Source: Anaeramoeba ignava (Eukaryota > Metamonada > Anaeramoebidae). Taken from it: a DNA stretch of 64,000 nt. Below, piece by piece: positions 43,685 through 53,946 of the stretch. The stretch is from positions 372,001 to 436,000 of the forward strand of contig JAPDFW010000057.1 in NCBI GenBank assembly GCA_028826165.1. The letters run 5' to 3'. Below the pieces are notes generated by a model. That model had not been told where the DNA came from. It was given only the letters and a program-made list of their open reading frames with translations, and did no database searches. How positions within the stretch are numbered: the first letter of the stretch is position 1; the number at the start of each line of letters is the position of its first letter. Both the position numbers and the translations under genes were made by a program.

Positions 43685-45967
43685 ATGATTTATCAACAAT
43701 TAAATAATTCAATTCAACAGAAAAAACGAATACCTTCTATAAATCAAATTTTAAGAGGTGAAAGATCCAAAAAACGGAAATCAGATTTACTTCAACAAGA
43801 AATTACACAACTTCAAAATGATACCAATAATTTATCAAACCAAATTGATAAAAAAGCGATTGAAAATGTTACACTCAAAGTAAATATCGCTAAAACTTGA
43901 AAAAAATAATAAATTTAAAATATTAAATAATTTTAAAATATTAAATCAATTTTAAAAAAATAATAAATAAATTTAAAATAATAAATCAATATAAAATATT
44001 AAATCAATTTAAAATAATAAATCAATTTAAAATAATAAATCAATATAAAATAATAAATCAATTTAAAATAATAAATCAATATAAAATAATAAATCAATTT
44101 AAAATATTAAATCAATTTAAAATAATAAATCAATTTAAAATAATAAATCAATTTAAAATATTAAATCAATTTAAAATATTAAATCAATTTAAAATCAATT
44201 TAAAATAATAAATAAATTTAAAATATTAAATCAATTTAAAATATTAAATCAATATAAAATATTAAATCAATATAAAATATTAAATCAATTTAAAATATTA
44301 AATCAATTTAAAATAATAAATAAATTTAAAATATTAAATCAATTTTAAAATATTAAATCAATATAAAATAATTAAATCAATTTAAAATAATAAATCAATT
44401 TAAAATAATAAATCAATTTAAAATATTAAATCAATTTAAAATATTAAATAATTTTAAAATATTAAATCAATTTAAAATCAATTTAAAATATTAAATCAAT
44501 TAAAAAATATTAAATCAATTTTAAAAATAATAATTTTAAAATATTAAATCAATATAAAATATTAAATAAATTTAAAATATTAAATCAATATAAAATAATA
44601 AATAAATTTAAAATAATAAATCAATTTAAAATATTAAATCAATTTAAAATATTAAATCAATTTAAAATAATAAATCAATTTAAAATAATAAATCAATATA
44701 AAAATAATAAATCAATATAAAATAATAAATCAATATAAAATATTAAATCAATATAAAATAATAAATCATTTTAAAATAATAAATCAATATAAAATATTAA
44801 ATAAATTTAAAATATTAAATCAATTTTAAAATATTAAATCAATTTAAAATAATAAATCAATATAAAATAATAAATCAATTTAAAAATATTAAATCAATTT
44901 AAAAATATTAAATAAATTTAAAATATTAAATCAATTTAAAATAATAAATTTAAAATAATAAATCAATTTAAAATATTAAATAATTTTAAAATAATAAATC
45001 AATATAAAATATTAAATCAATATAAAATATTAAATCAATATAAAATAATAAATCAATATAAAATATTAAATCAATATAAAATATTAAATCAATTTAAAAT
45101 ATTAAATCAATTTAAAATATTAAATCAATTTAAAATAATAAATCAATATAAAATAATAAATCAATTTAAAATATTAAATCAATTTAAAATATTAAATCAA
45201 TTTAAAATATTAAATCAATTTAAAATATTAAATCAATTTAAAATAATTGGAAATAAAATATTAAATTGAAAATATTTTTTTTTTAATAGGACCAAATCAA
45301 AATTTTAAACGCACAACTTAAGAGACAAAACAATCTTAACCAAATCAAACGAACAAGAACACTAAAAAAATTAGCAAATTTAGATCACGAAACAAAAATG
45401 AATGTTTTAGAAAGAATTAGAAAATTAACCAAAGAGAAAGAAAACGAATTAAACAACGGAAATGAATCAAACCCAAATCCATTATCACCCGAATTATTAG
45501 TATGCTTTGTAGTATTTGCAATGATGACACAGAATAGCAACATGAAGCTTACAATTGAAAAAGGCAAAAACTCAAAAATTTCTGAAGAAGATGAACTAGA
45601 AGAATTTTCCGAATCAATTGAATCAATCAAATCAACCTGGCACTCAAAAATCATTGACCACAAATACCCAGAAAAACTTTTCAAAGAATACAAAAATTTT
45701 GTTGGAAATCAAGGAAGAATGCAAGTTAATAATCAACAACAAGAGACACAAGCCACCGATTCAACAAAGAAGGATTTATCCAAAACTGTTTTGATTCCTA
45801 GCTGTCAAAAATGCTGTCAAAAATGCTGTCAAGATCCATTATTTATTGATGTAAAACAATGTACTAACATTGAAAATACAGATTTATTCAAATTCCAAGA
45901 GACTGGGAAGAATAGAACTCGAAAAAAAGAATCAAATTCAATTGAATCTGAAGACCAAAAGGATTAG
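43685..45967 (+). CDS. Coiled-coil, possibly bZIP-like, protein
   Basis: Two exons, 43685-43879 and 45290-45967 (phase 0), give 290 residues. Residues ~24-85 begin with a basic cluster GERSKKRK and continue into a heptad-rich coil including ENVTLKDQIKILNAQLK across the splice junction. This resembles a bZIP but lacks the clear N-x7-R core, so DNA binding is not established. The middle has an acidic Ser/Glu stretch. Near residue 230 CQKC is duplicated (CQKCCQKCCQD), a possible metal-binding patch. The C-terminus is charged. No family recognised. It is divergent with RPA1 and is followed by a hairpin cluster. Confidence 0.65.
43880..45289 (+). repeat. 1.4-kb intron of 17-18 bp AATCAATTTAAAATATTA units
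   Basis: Donor GTAAATATC, acceptor TTTTTAATAG. Between them the DNA is almost entirely AATCAATTTAAAATATTA or AATCAATATAAAATAATA units with A/T variants. No coding content seen. Confidence 0.9.
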
Positions 45968-46178
45968 TTATAATCCTTTTTCTTATTTCACTGATGAATG
46001 ATATTCATCCAGAAACTTTCTTTATTTCTTTCAAGAAAGTTTTTCTTTTTTTAACCAAATTAACTTCGAATTTGGCTTTCTTTTTTTCTTCTTCTTTTTT
46101 TTGATTTGGATTCATTAATTCATTTTTTTAAATTGATTGATTGGTTGATTGATTGATTAATATCATCGTCAGATGATA
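45957..46178 (+). other. Cluster of five perfect hairpins after the coiled-coil gene
   Basis: Perfect inverted repeats: AAAAGGATTA/TAATCCTTTT (45957-45980, loop GTTA, spanning the stop codon); GATGAAT/ATTCATC (45993-46009); AAACTTTCTT/AAGAAAGTTT (46013-46042); CCAAATT/AATTTGG (46055-46075); TATCATC/GATGATA (46161-46178, loop GTCA). T-rich runs separate them. Could be a structured 3' UTR, a termination region or a small RNA; function unknown. The remaining spacer to 46327 is T/C-rich with no gene. Confidence 0.6.
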
Positions 46179-46283
46179 AGATTCTTCTTTTTCTTCATTG
46201 ATTTCTCTTTCTTTTTTTTGATTTTTTTTGGTTCTTTTCTTTTCTTCTCTTTTCTTTAAAATAAAAAACAAAACAAAAAACTA

Positions 46284-46308
46284 AATTTCATTTTTCATTT
46301 CATTTCAA
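46284..46308 (+). promoter_or_regulatory. TTTCATTTTTCATTTCATTT element before RCC1-BTB copy B
   Basis: Three overlapping TTTCATTT units 20-44 nt before the ATG at 46328. Confidence 0.4.
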
Positions 46309-46327
46309 AATAATTAAAATATTTAAA

Positions 46328-48046
46328 ATGTTTGAAGAAGATCAAGAGAATGAAAGAGATGAAATTAAATATAACGAAATTTGCTTTTTTGGTTCAAATA
46401 CTTTTTCTTTTTTTCCAAAATCAAATAATATCGCAATTCCTTCTTTATTGCATCCTACAAATCAATTCCCAATTAAACAAATTTCTTCAGGAGATGTTGT
46501 TGCTATTTTGCTTTTTGAAAATGGGGAAATGAAGCTTCATTCAAATGGATTACACGATTACCAAATTTCCAAAATGAAAAATATCCAAAAAGTATCTGTT
46601 AGTGGAAATGCTGCTATTTTAACTTTTGATGGAAATGTTTTTGTTGAAGGAAGATTTCTTGACTCTCAATTCCAAATGAAATTTATCAATATTTCTTCAT
46701 TAATTGAAGATAAAAATGATAGAATAATTAAAGATGTTGTTTGCGGAAGATTTTCAATTTACTTATTAACTTCAAATCATAATGTTTATGGATTTGGTTC
46801 TAATAATTATGGCCAACTTGGTTTTGATTCCTTTCATCAAACAGATAAACCAATTTTAATGATGAAAAATGTTTCTAAAATATTTTCAGGAAATTCTTCA
46901 AATTCTGTTTTTCTTTTGAATTCAAATCAAGAATTATTTGGATGCGGCGTTAACCATTTTAGTCAACTCGGATTAGAAAATTTATTTAGGCAAAATCAAA
47001 TCAAAGAATTAACTCAAATCCAAAATATTCCAAAAGGCAAGATAATTGATATTCAATGTGGAGAAACTCATTCAATAATGCTTATTGTAAATGATGAAAA
47101 AAGAAAACTTTATTCATGTGGAAATTGGCAATATAATGGACTTGGCAAAAATAAAGACACTTGCATATTTACTGAAATTAAATCATCTTTATTTGAAAAT
47201 GATAATATTCTTGACATTTCTTGTGGAAAATACCATACTTTGATTTTAACATCGAATCACAATCTTATAGGATTTGGAGCTAATTTATTTGGTCAATTAG
47301 GAACTGAAGATACAAATATCCAAACAACTCCTACTCAACTGAAAATCCCAGAATTATCCTTTAGTATCTTCAATTATCATGTTTCTTGTGGTGATTATTC
47401 TTCTTTTCTTTATTCCCCTTTTCTTTCTAATCTTGAAAAAGATTTGATAAAATTATTTGAAAGAAAAGAATTTTATGATATTTCATTTAAAACCATAAAT
47501 GGAGAAATAATTGAAGCTCATAAATTAATATTGAAATATAGATTAAAAGATGAAAATCAAATTGAAAAACTTCAACAAATTATTTCAAATAAATCAACTA
47601 AAGAATCAAATCAAATATTTGAAATGATTTATTCAAACAGAATAATAAATCGAGAATTATATTCTGAAATTAAAGAAATTATACAACAAGAAAAAATTGA
47701 AGAAACAATGAAAAGAATTTATTTAAATGAAAATGAAAAAGATTTTATAATTGAAAGAAAAGAAAAACAATATAAATTTCCTAAATTAATATTAATAATG
47801 AGAAGTGAATTATATCGAGGAATGTTTTTATCTGTAACAGAAGATAAATCTAATAAAGTTACAGATTATAGTGAATTAAGTAATAAATCATTTCAAATAT
47901 TTGAATATTGGATTTATTTAAATCAAATCAAAGAAGAAATTCAAATTACACAAGAAATAATTGAAGAATTAGAAATTGGAATTGATTATTTTCAATTAAA
48001 TCAAACAAATCCAAATTTATTTGATTTATTAAAAGAGAGAATTTAA
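46328..48046 (+). CDS. RCC1-repeat/tandem-BTB protein, copy B
   Basis: Single exon, 572 residues, intact. RCC1-type blades run over residues ~15-365 (GFGSNNYGQLGFD, GCGVNHFSQLGLE, GFGANLFGQLGTED; CGETHSIMLI and CGKYHTLILTS between). A first BTB-like domain spans ~375-455 (EFYDISFKTINGEIIEAHKL), a second ~470-570 (DFIIERKEKQYKFPKLILI, RSELYRGMF, TDYSELSNKSFQ, YFQLNQTNPNLFDLL). The N-terminal acidic extension is specific to this copy. Compared with copies A and C the propeller is more diverged while the second BTB is almost unchanged. Probably an adaptor that couples propeller-bound partners to BTB-mediated oligomers or cullin-3; inferred from domains only. Confidence 0.9.
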   Translation: MFEEDQENERDEIKYNEICFFGSNTFSFFPKSNNIAIPSLLHPTNQFPIKQISSGDVVAILLFENGEMKLHSNGLHDYQISKMKNIQKVSVSGNAAILTFDGNVFVEGRFLDSQFQMKFINISSLIEDKNDRIIKDVVCGRFSIYLLTSNHNVYGFGSNNYGQLGFDSFHQTDKPILMMKNVSKIFSGNSSNSVFLLNSNQELFGCGVNHFSQLGLENLFRQNQIKELTQIQNIPKGKIIDIQCGETHSIMLIVNDEKRKLYSCGNWQYNGLGKNKDTCIFTEIKSSLFENDNILDISCGKYHTLILTSNHNLIGFGANLFGQLGTEDTNIQTTPTQLKIPELSFSIFNYHVSCGDYSSFLYSPFLSNLEKDLIKLFERKEFYDISFKTINGEIIEAHKLILKYRLKDENQIEKLQQIISNKSTKESNQIFEMIYSNRIINRELYSEIKEIIQQEKIEETMKRIYLNENEKDFIIERKEKQYKFPKLILIMRSELYRGMFLSVTEDKSNKVTDYSELSNKSFQIFEYWIYLNQIKEEIQITQEIIEELEIGIDYFQLNQTNPNLFDLLKERI

Positions 48047-48390
48047 TCAAAATCAATAAAAAAAATGAGAATTGATTTAATATTTAATTTATAAATTAAT
48101 TTAAAAATTTAATTTATTATTTAATTTTATGTTTAAAATAATAATTTAATGTTTTAAATTTAAATATTTTATTATTTAAATATTTAACATATAAATATAA
48201 AAAATGGAAATAGATTTAATTTAATATTTAATTTATAATTTAATTTAAAAATATAATTTAATATTTAATTCCATGTTTAAAATAATAATTTAATTTTTTA
48301 GATTTAAATATTTTATTATTTAAATATTTAACATATAAATATAAAAAATAAGAATAGATTTAATTTAATATTTAATTTATAAATTAATTT
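48047..48390. repeat. ~144-bp repeat units after RCC1-BTB copy B
   Basis: A little over two copies of the same unit seen at 27482-28470 (ACATATAAATATAAAAAATGG, TTTAATATTTAATTTATAAATT). They run into (AAAATT)n before the promoter of copy C. Confidence 0.88.
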
Positions 48391-48457
48391 AAAATTAAAA
48401 TCAAAATTAAAATTAAAATTAAAATTAAAATTTAAATTAAAAAAGTTCCAAAAATAC

Positions 48458-48489
48458 TTTTTTCATTTTTTTCATTTTTTTCTTTTTTC
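48458..48489 (+). promoter_or_regulatory. TTTTTTCATTTTTTTCATTT element before RCC1-BTB copy C
   Basis: Two TTTTTTCA units then TTTTTTTCTTTTTTC, ending 5 nt before the ATG at 48494. Near-identical to the copy A promoter. Confidence 0.42.
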
Positions 48490-48493
48490 AAAA

Positions 48494-50239
48494 ATGAATG
48501 ATTGTTTATTTTTTGGTTGGAATCAATTTCCAACTCTTTTCGAAAATGAATCATTTCTAATAACAAAACCAATTCAATTTAAATTTGAAAATGAAAATGA
48601 AAATGAAAAACAAATTAAACAAATTTCATTAGGAATACTTTCAATAATTTTCCTTTTTAAAAATGGAAAAGCAATAGAATACTTAAAAGATTCAAAACAA
48701 AATCCTTCAAAAATCCAAATTGAAAATATTCAAAAAGTAACTGCTGGTGGTGGAAATGAAGCTATTTTAACAAAAGAAGGGAATGTATTTGCCAAAGGAT
48801 ATCATATTGATTCAGAAAATAAAACAGAATTTATCAATATTTCATCATTAATTGAAGATACAAATGATAGAATAATTCAAGATATTGTTTCTGGAGTTAG
48901 TTCAATTTACTTATTAACTTCAAATCAAAATGCTTATGGAATTGGTTCAAATCAAAAAGGTCAACTTGGTTTTGATTTTAACACACTTCAAAAAACAGAA
49001 AAACCAATTTTAATGATGAAAAATGTTTCTAAAATATTTTCAGGAATTTCTTCATCTCATGCTTTTCTTTTAAGTTCAAATCAAGAATTATTTGTATGTG
49101 GAAATAATCAATTTGGCAAACTTGGATTAGGAAGATCAATAAAAGAAAAAATCGATAAATTAACCAAAATCCAAAATATTCCAAAAGGTAAAATAATTGA
49201 TATTCAAGGTGGATTTAATCATTCAATAATGTTGATTGAAAATCAAAATCTAAAAAGAAAAGTTTATTCATGTGGAAATTATCGATATAATGGATTTGGT
49301 AAAAGGCGAGATATTTATGAATTTACTCAAATCAAATCATCTTTATTTGAAAATGATGATAATATTCTTGAAATTTCTGTTGGAGAATATCATAATTTGA
49401 TTTTAACAGAAAAGGGGAAACTAATAGTATTTGGATACAATGAAATTGGTCAATTAGGAACTGGAGATACAAAATTTCAAAGAATTCCAATTCAAATTGA
49501 ACTTCCTAAATTAAGATTTAATGAAAATATTTCTAATTATCATATTTCTTGTGGATTTCGCAAATCATTTCTTTATTATTCTCCTCTTTCTTCTTCCAAT
49601 CTTGAAGAAGATTTGATAAAATTATTTAGAAGAAAAGAATTTTGCAATATTTCATTTAAAACAGAAAATGGAGAAATAATCAAAGCTCATAAATTAATAT
49701 TGAAATATAGATTAAATCAAAATGAAAATCAAATTGAAAAACTTCAAGAAATTATTTCAAAAAAATCAATTAAAGAATCAAATCAAATATTTGAAATGAT
49801 TTATTCAAACAGAATAATAAATCCAGAATTATATTCAGAAATTAAAGAAATTATAAATTCAAATGAAAAAATTGAAGAAACAATGAAAAGAATTTATTTA
49901 AATGAAAATGAAAATGAAAAAGATTTTATAATTGAAAGAAAAGAAAAACAATATAAATTTCCAAAATTAATATTAATAATGAGAAGTGAATTATATCGAG
50001 GAATGTTTTTATCTGTAACAGAAGATAAATCTAATAAAGTTACAGATTATAGTGAATTAAGTAATAAACCATTTCAAATATTAGAATATTGGATTTATTC
50101 AAATCAAATCAAAGATGAAATTCAAATTACACAAGAAATTATTGATGAAATTAAGAGTATAACAGGCTATTTCCAATTAAATCAAACAAAACCAAATTTA
50201 ATTGATTTATTAATTAACAAATTTAAAAATCAAAATTAA
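48494..50239 (+). CDS. RCC1-repeat/tandem-BTB protein, copy C
   Basis: Single exon, 581 residues, intact; starts MNDCLFFGWNQFPTLF. RCC1 blades span ~1-370 (GIGSNQKGQLGFD, CGNNQFGKLGLGR, GYNEIGQLGTGD). The paired BTB-like domains follow at ~380-460 (EFCNISFKTENGEIIKAHKL) and ~480-580 (DFIIERKEKQYKFPKLILI, RSELYRGMF, DYSELSNKPFQ). It is the closest intact relative of the broken copy A and supports the corrected frame there. Between the BTBs lies a helical linker (ESNQIFEMIYSNRI, YSEIKEIINSNEK). Function inferred only from domains, as for copy B. Confidence 0.9.
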   Translation: MNDCLFFGWNQFPTLFENESFLITKPIQFKFENENENEKQIKQISLGILSIIFLFKNGKAIEYLKDSKQNPSKIQIENIQKVTAGGGNEAILTKEGNVFAKGYHIDSENKTEFINISSLIEDTNDRIIQDIVSGVSSIYLLTSNQNAYGIGSNQKGQLGFDFNTLQKTEKPILMMKNVSKIFSGISSSHAFLLSSNQELFVCGNNQFGKLGLGRSIKEKIDKLTKIQNIPKGKIIDIQGGFNHSIMLIENQNLKRKVYSCGNYRYNGFGKRRDIYEFTQIKSSLFENDDNILEISVGEYHNLILTEKGKLIVFGYNEIGQLGTGDTKFQRIPIQIELPKLRFNENISNYHISCGFRKSFLYYSPLSSSNLEEDLIKLFRRKEFCNISFKTENGEIIKAHKLILKYRLNQNENQIEKLQEIISKKSIKESNQIFEMIYSNRIINPELYSEIKEIINSNEKIEETMKRIYLNENENEKDFIIERKEKQYKFPKLILIMRSELYRGMFLSVTEDKSNKVTDYSELSNKPFQILEYWIYSNQIKDEIQITQEIIDEIKSITGYFQLNQTKPNLIDLLINKFKNQN

Positions 50240-50396
50240 ATTTAAAATTAAAATTAAATTTAAAATTAAAATTAAAATTATAATTAAAATTAAAATTAAA
50301 ATTAAAATTAAAATTAAAATTAAAATTAATATTAAAATTAAAATTAAAATTAATATTAATATTAAAATCAAAATTAAAATTAAAATTCCAAATTCA
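50240..50396. repeat. (AAAATT)n array after RCC1-BTB copy C
   Basis: Hexamer repeat directly after the stop codon, ending at the copine promoter. No gene. Confidence 0.85.
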
Positions 50397-50448
50397 TTTT
50401 TTTTCATTTTTCATTTTTCATTTTTTCATTTTTCATTTTTTTCTTTTC
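50397..50448 (+). promoter_or_regulatory. Multi-copy TTTTTCA element before copine gene
   Basis: Five TTTTTCA units in a row, the longest run in the window, end 8 nt before the ATG at 50456. Confidence 0.42.
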
Positions 50449-50455
50449 AAAAAAT

Positions 50456-53400
50456 ATGGAAAAAATTAAACAAAAAGCTTTTCTTCATTTTCAATTTCAT
50501 GATTTTGAAATAAATTCACAAACGTAAATTCTAATTTATAAATTAAAATTTATTAAAAAATTTATTAAATAAAAAAATTTTTTCTTTTTAAATTTAAAAG
50601 AATTCTTGAATGTCATATATTGTTTTATAATTATGAAACATCAAGTTGGACTTATTTTGAGAAGAATATTTTAAAACCGTAATTGAAACATTTTTTATAT
50701 TGGGATATTATTTAAGCAAATTTATTTAAAAAAAACAAATTCAAATAAAAATTAGTCAATCAAATTATCTTGTTTATCCTCAATTAGTTGAAGTTTTAAT
50801 TGATTTACGTTTTGATCAAAAGTTTCAAATATATTTAATGAAAGGAAACACTGAAATTTTTGGTTCTTCAGTTTTTTCTCTTGCTGAAGTAAGATGAATA
50901 TTTTTTACAGAAAAAAGGAAATCAATTTAAATTTAAAAATCAATTTAAATTTAAAAATCAATTTAAAAATCAAAATTAAAAATCAATTTAAAATTAAAAA
51001 TCAATTTAAAAATCAATATCAAATAAAAATCAAAATCAAAAATCAATTTAAAATTAAAAATCAATTTAAAAATCAATTTAAAATTAAAAATTCAAAATTC
51101 AAAATTCAAAAACCAAATCAAAAATCAATTTAAAATTTAAAATTCAAAATTCAAAATTCAAAATTCAAAATTCAAAATTCAAAATTCAAAATTCAAAATT
51201 CAAAAAAGATTTTTTCTGAAAAAGATCAAATTATAGAAAAACTTTTTCAGGAAAGAAAAGGAAAAATTAATATCCAAATCAGTTTTCCTAATTTTCAACC
51301 TCCACACTTTATTTCTATTCCACAAATTCCACCAATTGAAAAACAAGTAAACACAAAATAATATTTTTGAATTAAATTCAAAAAACTCATTTGCTTTGTT
51401 TTATAAAGATTGAGAATATTCATTATAGATTTATTCAAGAATTAAAAGATGTTGAATTTCAAAGTGGAAATAAAATAATTTTCAATGCAAATGGATTAAA
51501 AAAAAATTCAGTTTTTGGAAAAATGAAATCATTTTTAATTCTACAAAAAGAAAATGGAGATGAAATTGGAAGAACTGGAATTGTTGAAAAAGTAGAAGAA
51601 AAAAAAAAGCAAAAGCAAAAGCAAAAGGAATCAATTAAAATTTATTGTTTCAATTTGAAAATAAATTAGGAAATTAATCCAAAATGGAATGAAATGGTTA
51701 TTTCTATTCCATTTGATATGAAATCACATATTTACCTTCAATGCTGGAATTCTTCAACTAAAAAATCATCTAATTTAATTGGAGAATGCAAAATTCTTGC
51801 TGAGGATCTTTATAAAGAAGGAACACAATTTAAATTAATTAATCCAAAAAAAATCAACTCAAAAAAATATGATAATTCAGGAATTGTTTCTGTTCGTTCA
51901 ATTCAACCAAATTTTCGAACAGAACAAAGATTATTAAATACAAGAATTCAATTTTCACCACCAATTCCATTTGATCCTAATGCCTCTTTATTTGATTATG
52001 TATTTATAATAATCCAAAAAAAAAAATCATCGTTTTTTTAAGATTAGTTTTTATTATTATTATTATTATTATTTAGATTTTATCTGGTTTTGATATTCAA
52101 ACGATGTTTATGTATTTGATATTTTTTATATTTATTCGTTTAAATATTTATTCATTTAAATTTTTTCAGTGCTGATTTTACAGGATTTAATTTAGATCGT
52201 CATTCAAATTTTCATTATTTACTTGTTAATAAAAAAATGAATATTTTTTCTGTATTTAATCAAAATCAAAATCAAAATCTAAATCAAAATCAAAATCAAA
52301 ATCAAAATCAAAATTTAAATCAAAATTCAAAATCAAATTCAAAATCAAAATCAAAATCAAAAATTTAAATCAAAATTTAAATCAAAATTTAAATCAAAAT
52401 TCAAAATCAAATTCAAAATTTAAATCTAAATCAAAATATTTTAGTTCATTCTTCATTCTTTAGTTGCAGCAATTTCCCCTTTAAATAAAACAAAACAATT
52501 TCCTGTAAAAATAATTTAAAAATCAATTTTTAAAAATAATTTTCATATCCATTTTAAAACAAAAACAAAAACAAAAACAAAATAAGGCATTTTATTGGGG
52601 GAATTATCTTACCAATTTATCACCAAATAAAGAACCATTTGAAAATATAGAACAAATTGAAACAGGTTTAAATAAGATTACTTCTGGATTAAAAAAACAA
52701 ACAAAACATCAATTTGATTATATTCGAGTTTGCGAATTAGCTTGCAATTATCCTGAAAATTTTAATAATCCAAATCGTTATTTAGTATTTTAAATCCAAA
52801 TTTAAATTCAAAAATCAAAAATCAAATTCAAATTTAAATTTAAATTTAAATTCAAAATCAAAATCAAATTCAAAATCAAATTCAAAAATCAAAAATCAAA
52901 TTCAAATTCAAAATAAAATTCAAATCAAATTCAATTTCAAAATCAAATTCAAATTATTTTTTCTTTTTAGGTTTCAATTATAATAATTGATAATCTTGAT
53001 GTTGATGAAACTCAAATGAATATATTAAGAACACTTTTTATTAAAGCTTCAAAACAACCGTTATCAATTATATTTATTGCGTAATTTATTTTTTATTTTT
53101 ATTCCACTTTTTTTATTTTTATTTTTATTTTTATTCCACTTTTTTTATTTTTATTTTTATTCCACTTTTTTTATTTTTTTTTCTTATTAGTTTATCTCAA
53201 GAACCAAACAAATTCAAAAATCTTCAAATTTTAACAAATGAATTCAATGAATCTGTTTTGTCATCATCTTCTTTACATACTTTTCAAAGACCTTTTATTT
53301 CTGTATTAATTTTTAATTTAATTTTTTATTTTTTTAATTATTAATTTTTTAATTTAATTTTTTAATCTTTTTAGACTTATTTATTTTCAGATTTTTTTGT

Positions 53401-53497
53401 TGATCAAACTTTCTCTTTACCAAATTGGTTTAAACAACAATTTTCTTCTCTTGAAAATCAAGTTCTTTTATTCTTAAAACAAATGAGAACTTTCTAA
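50456..53497 (+). CDS. Divergent copine (C2A-C2B-copine/vWA)
   Basis: Thirteen short exons, all GT-AG and phase-consistent: 50456-50523, 50601-50678, 50756-50888, 51209-51346, 51409-51591, 51670-51999, 52077-52105, 52170-52251, 52445-52504, 52587-52784, 52971-53080, 53191-53302, 53375-53497; 547 residues, the usual copine length (~540). C2A lies at ~1-135 and C2B at ~140-300 (TGIVEKEINPKWNEM, NLIGECKILAEDL). The copine A domain follows: FDIQTIADFTGFN, FPAFYWGN, IDNLDVDETQMNILRTLFIKASKQPLSIIFIALSQEPNKF. Copines bind phospholipids and partners on Ca2+ signals. The Ca2+-binding Asp positions of both C2 domains and the Ser of the DFTxSN metal site look replaced, so membrane binding may be Ca2+-independent. 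Introns are small; the largest are simple repeats. Confidence 0.83.
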
Positions 53498-53946
53498 TTG
53501 TTTTAATATTTACTTTTTTCAATTATTCAAAAAAGAAATTATTCCATTTTTTTTTCTTTTTGAATTGTCAATTATTTTTTTTTTAATTTTGAATTTTGAA
53601 AAACAAATCTAAACAAAATTTTGATAGAAATTGCCTTATTTTTTTTTTTAAAATTAAATTAAAAGAAAAAGATTTTTTTTTTTTTAAATTCGAAATTTTT
53701 AATTTTTTTATTTTTCATTTTTTTCTTTTTTTTCATTTTTTTAATTATATTTTTTTTCTTCTTCTTCTTCTTTTTGTCTTTTTCTTTCTGCTTTTAAATT
53801 GTTTTTTAAAATAACAAATCAAAACAAATCAAAACAAAAAAAGAGTATTTGTTTACTTCAAATTTTAATATTGACATTTTTGCCACTTCTTTTAATAACT
53901 TTCTTTAAATTAACGTTATTTAATTGATCTTTTTATTAATTTAAGA
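53498..53946 (+). promoter_or_regulatory. Intergenic region and upstream element of seven-helix gene 2
   Basis: T-rich DNA with TTTTTCATTTTTTTC at about 53712-53727 and TTTTTTTCATTTTTTT at about 53727-53742, some 205 nt before the ATG at 53947. A longer 5' UTR or leader intron is possible. No gene seen. Confidence 0.35.

Noticed and set aside
43880-45289. Regularly spaced repeats resembling a CRISPR array
   Set aside because: The units are contiguous and degenerate with no unique spacers, and this is a eukaryotic intron.
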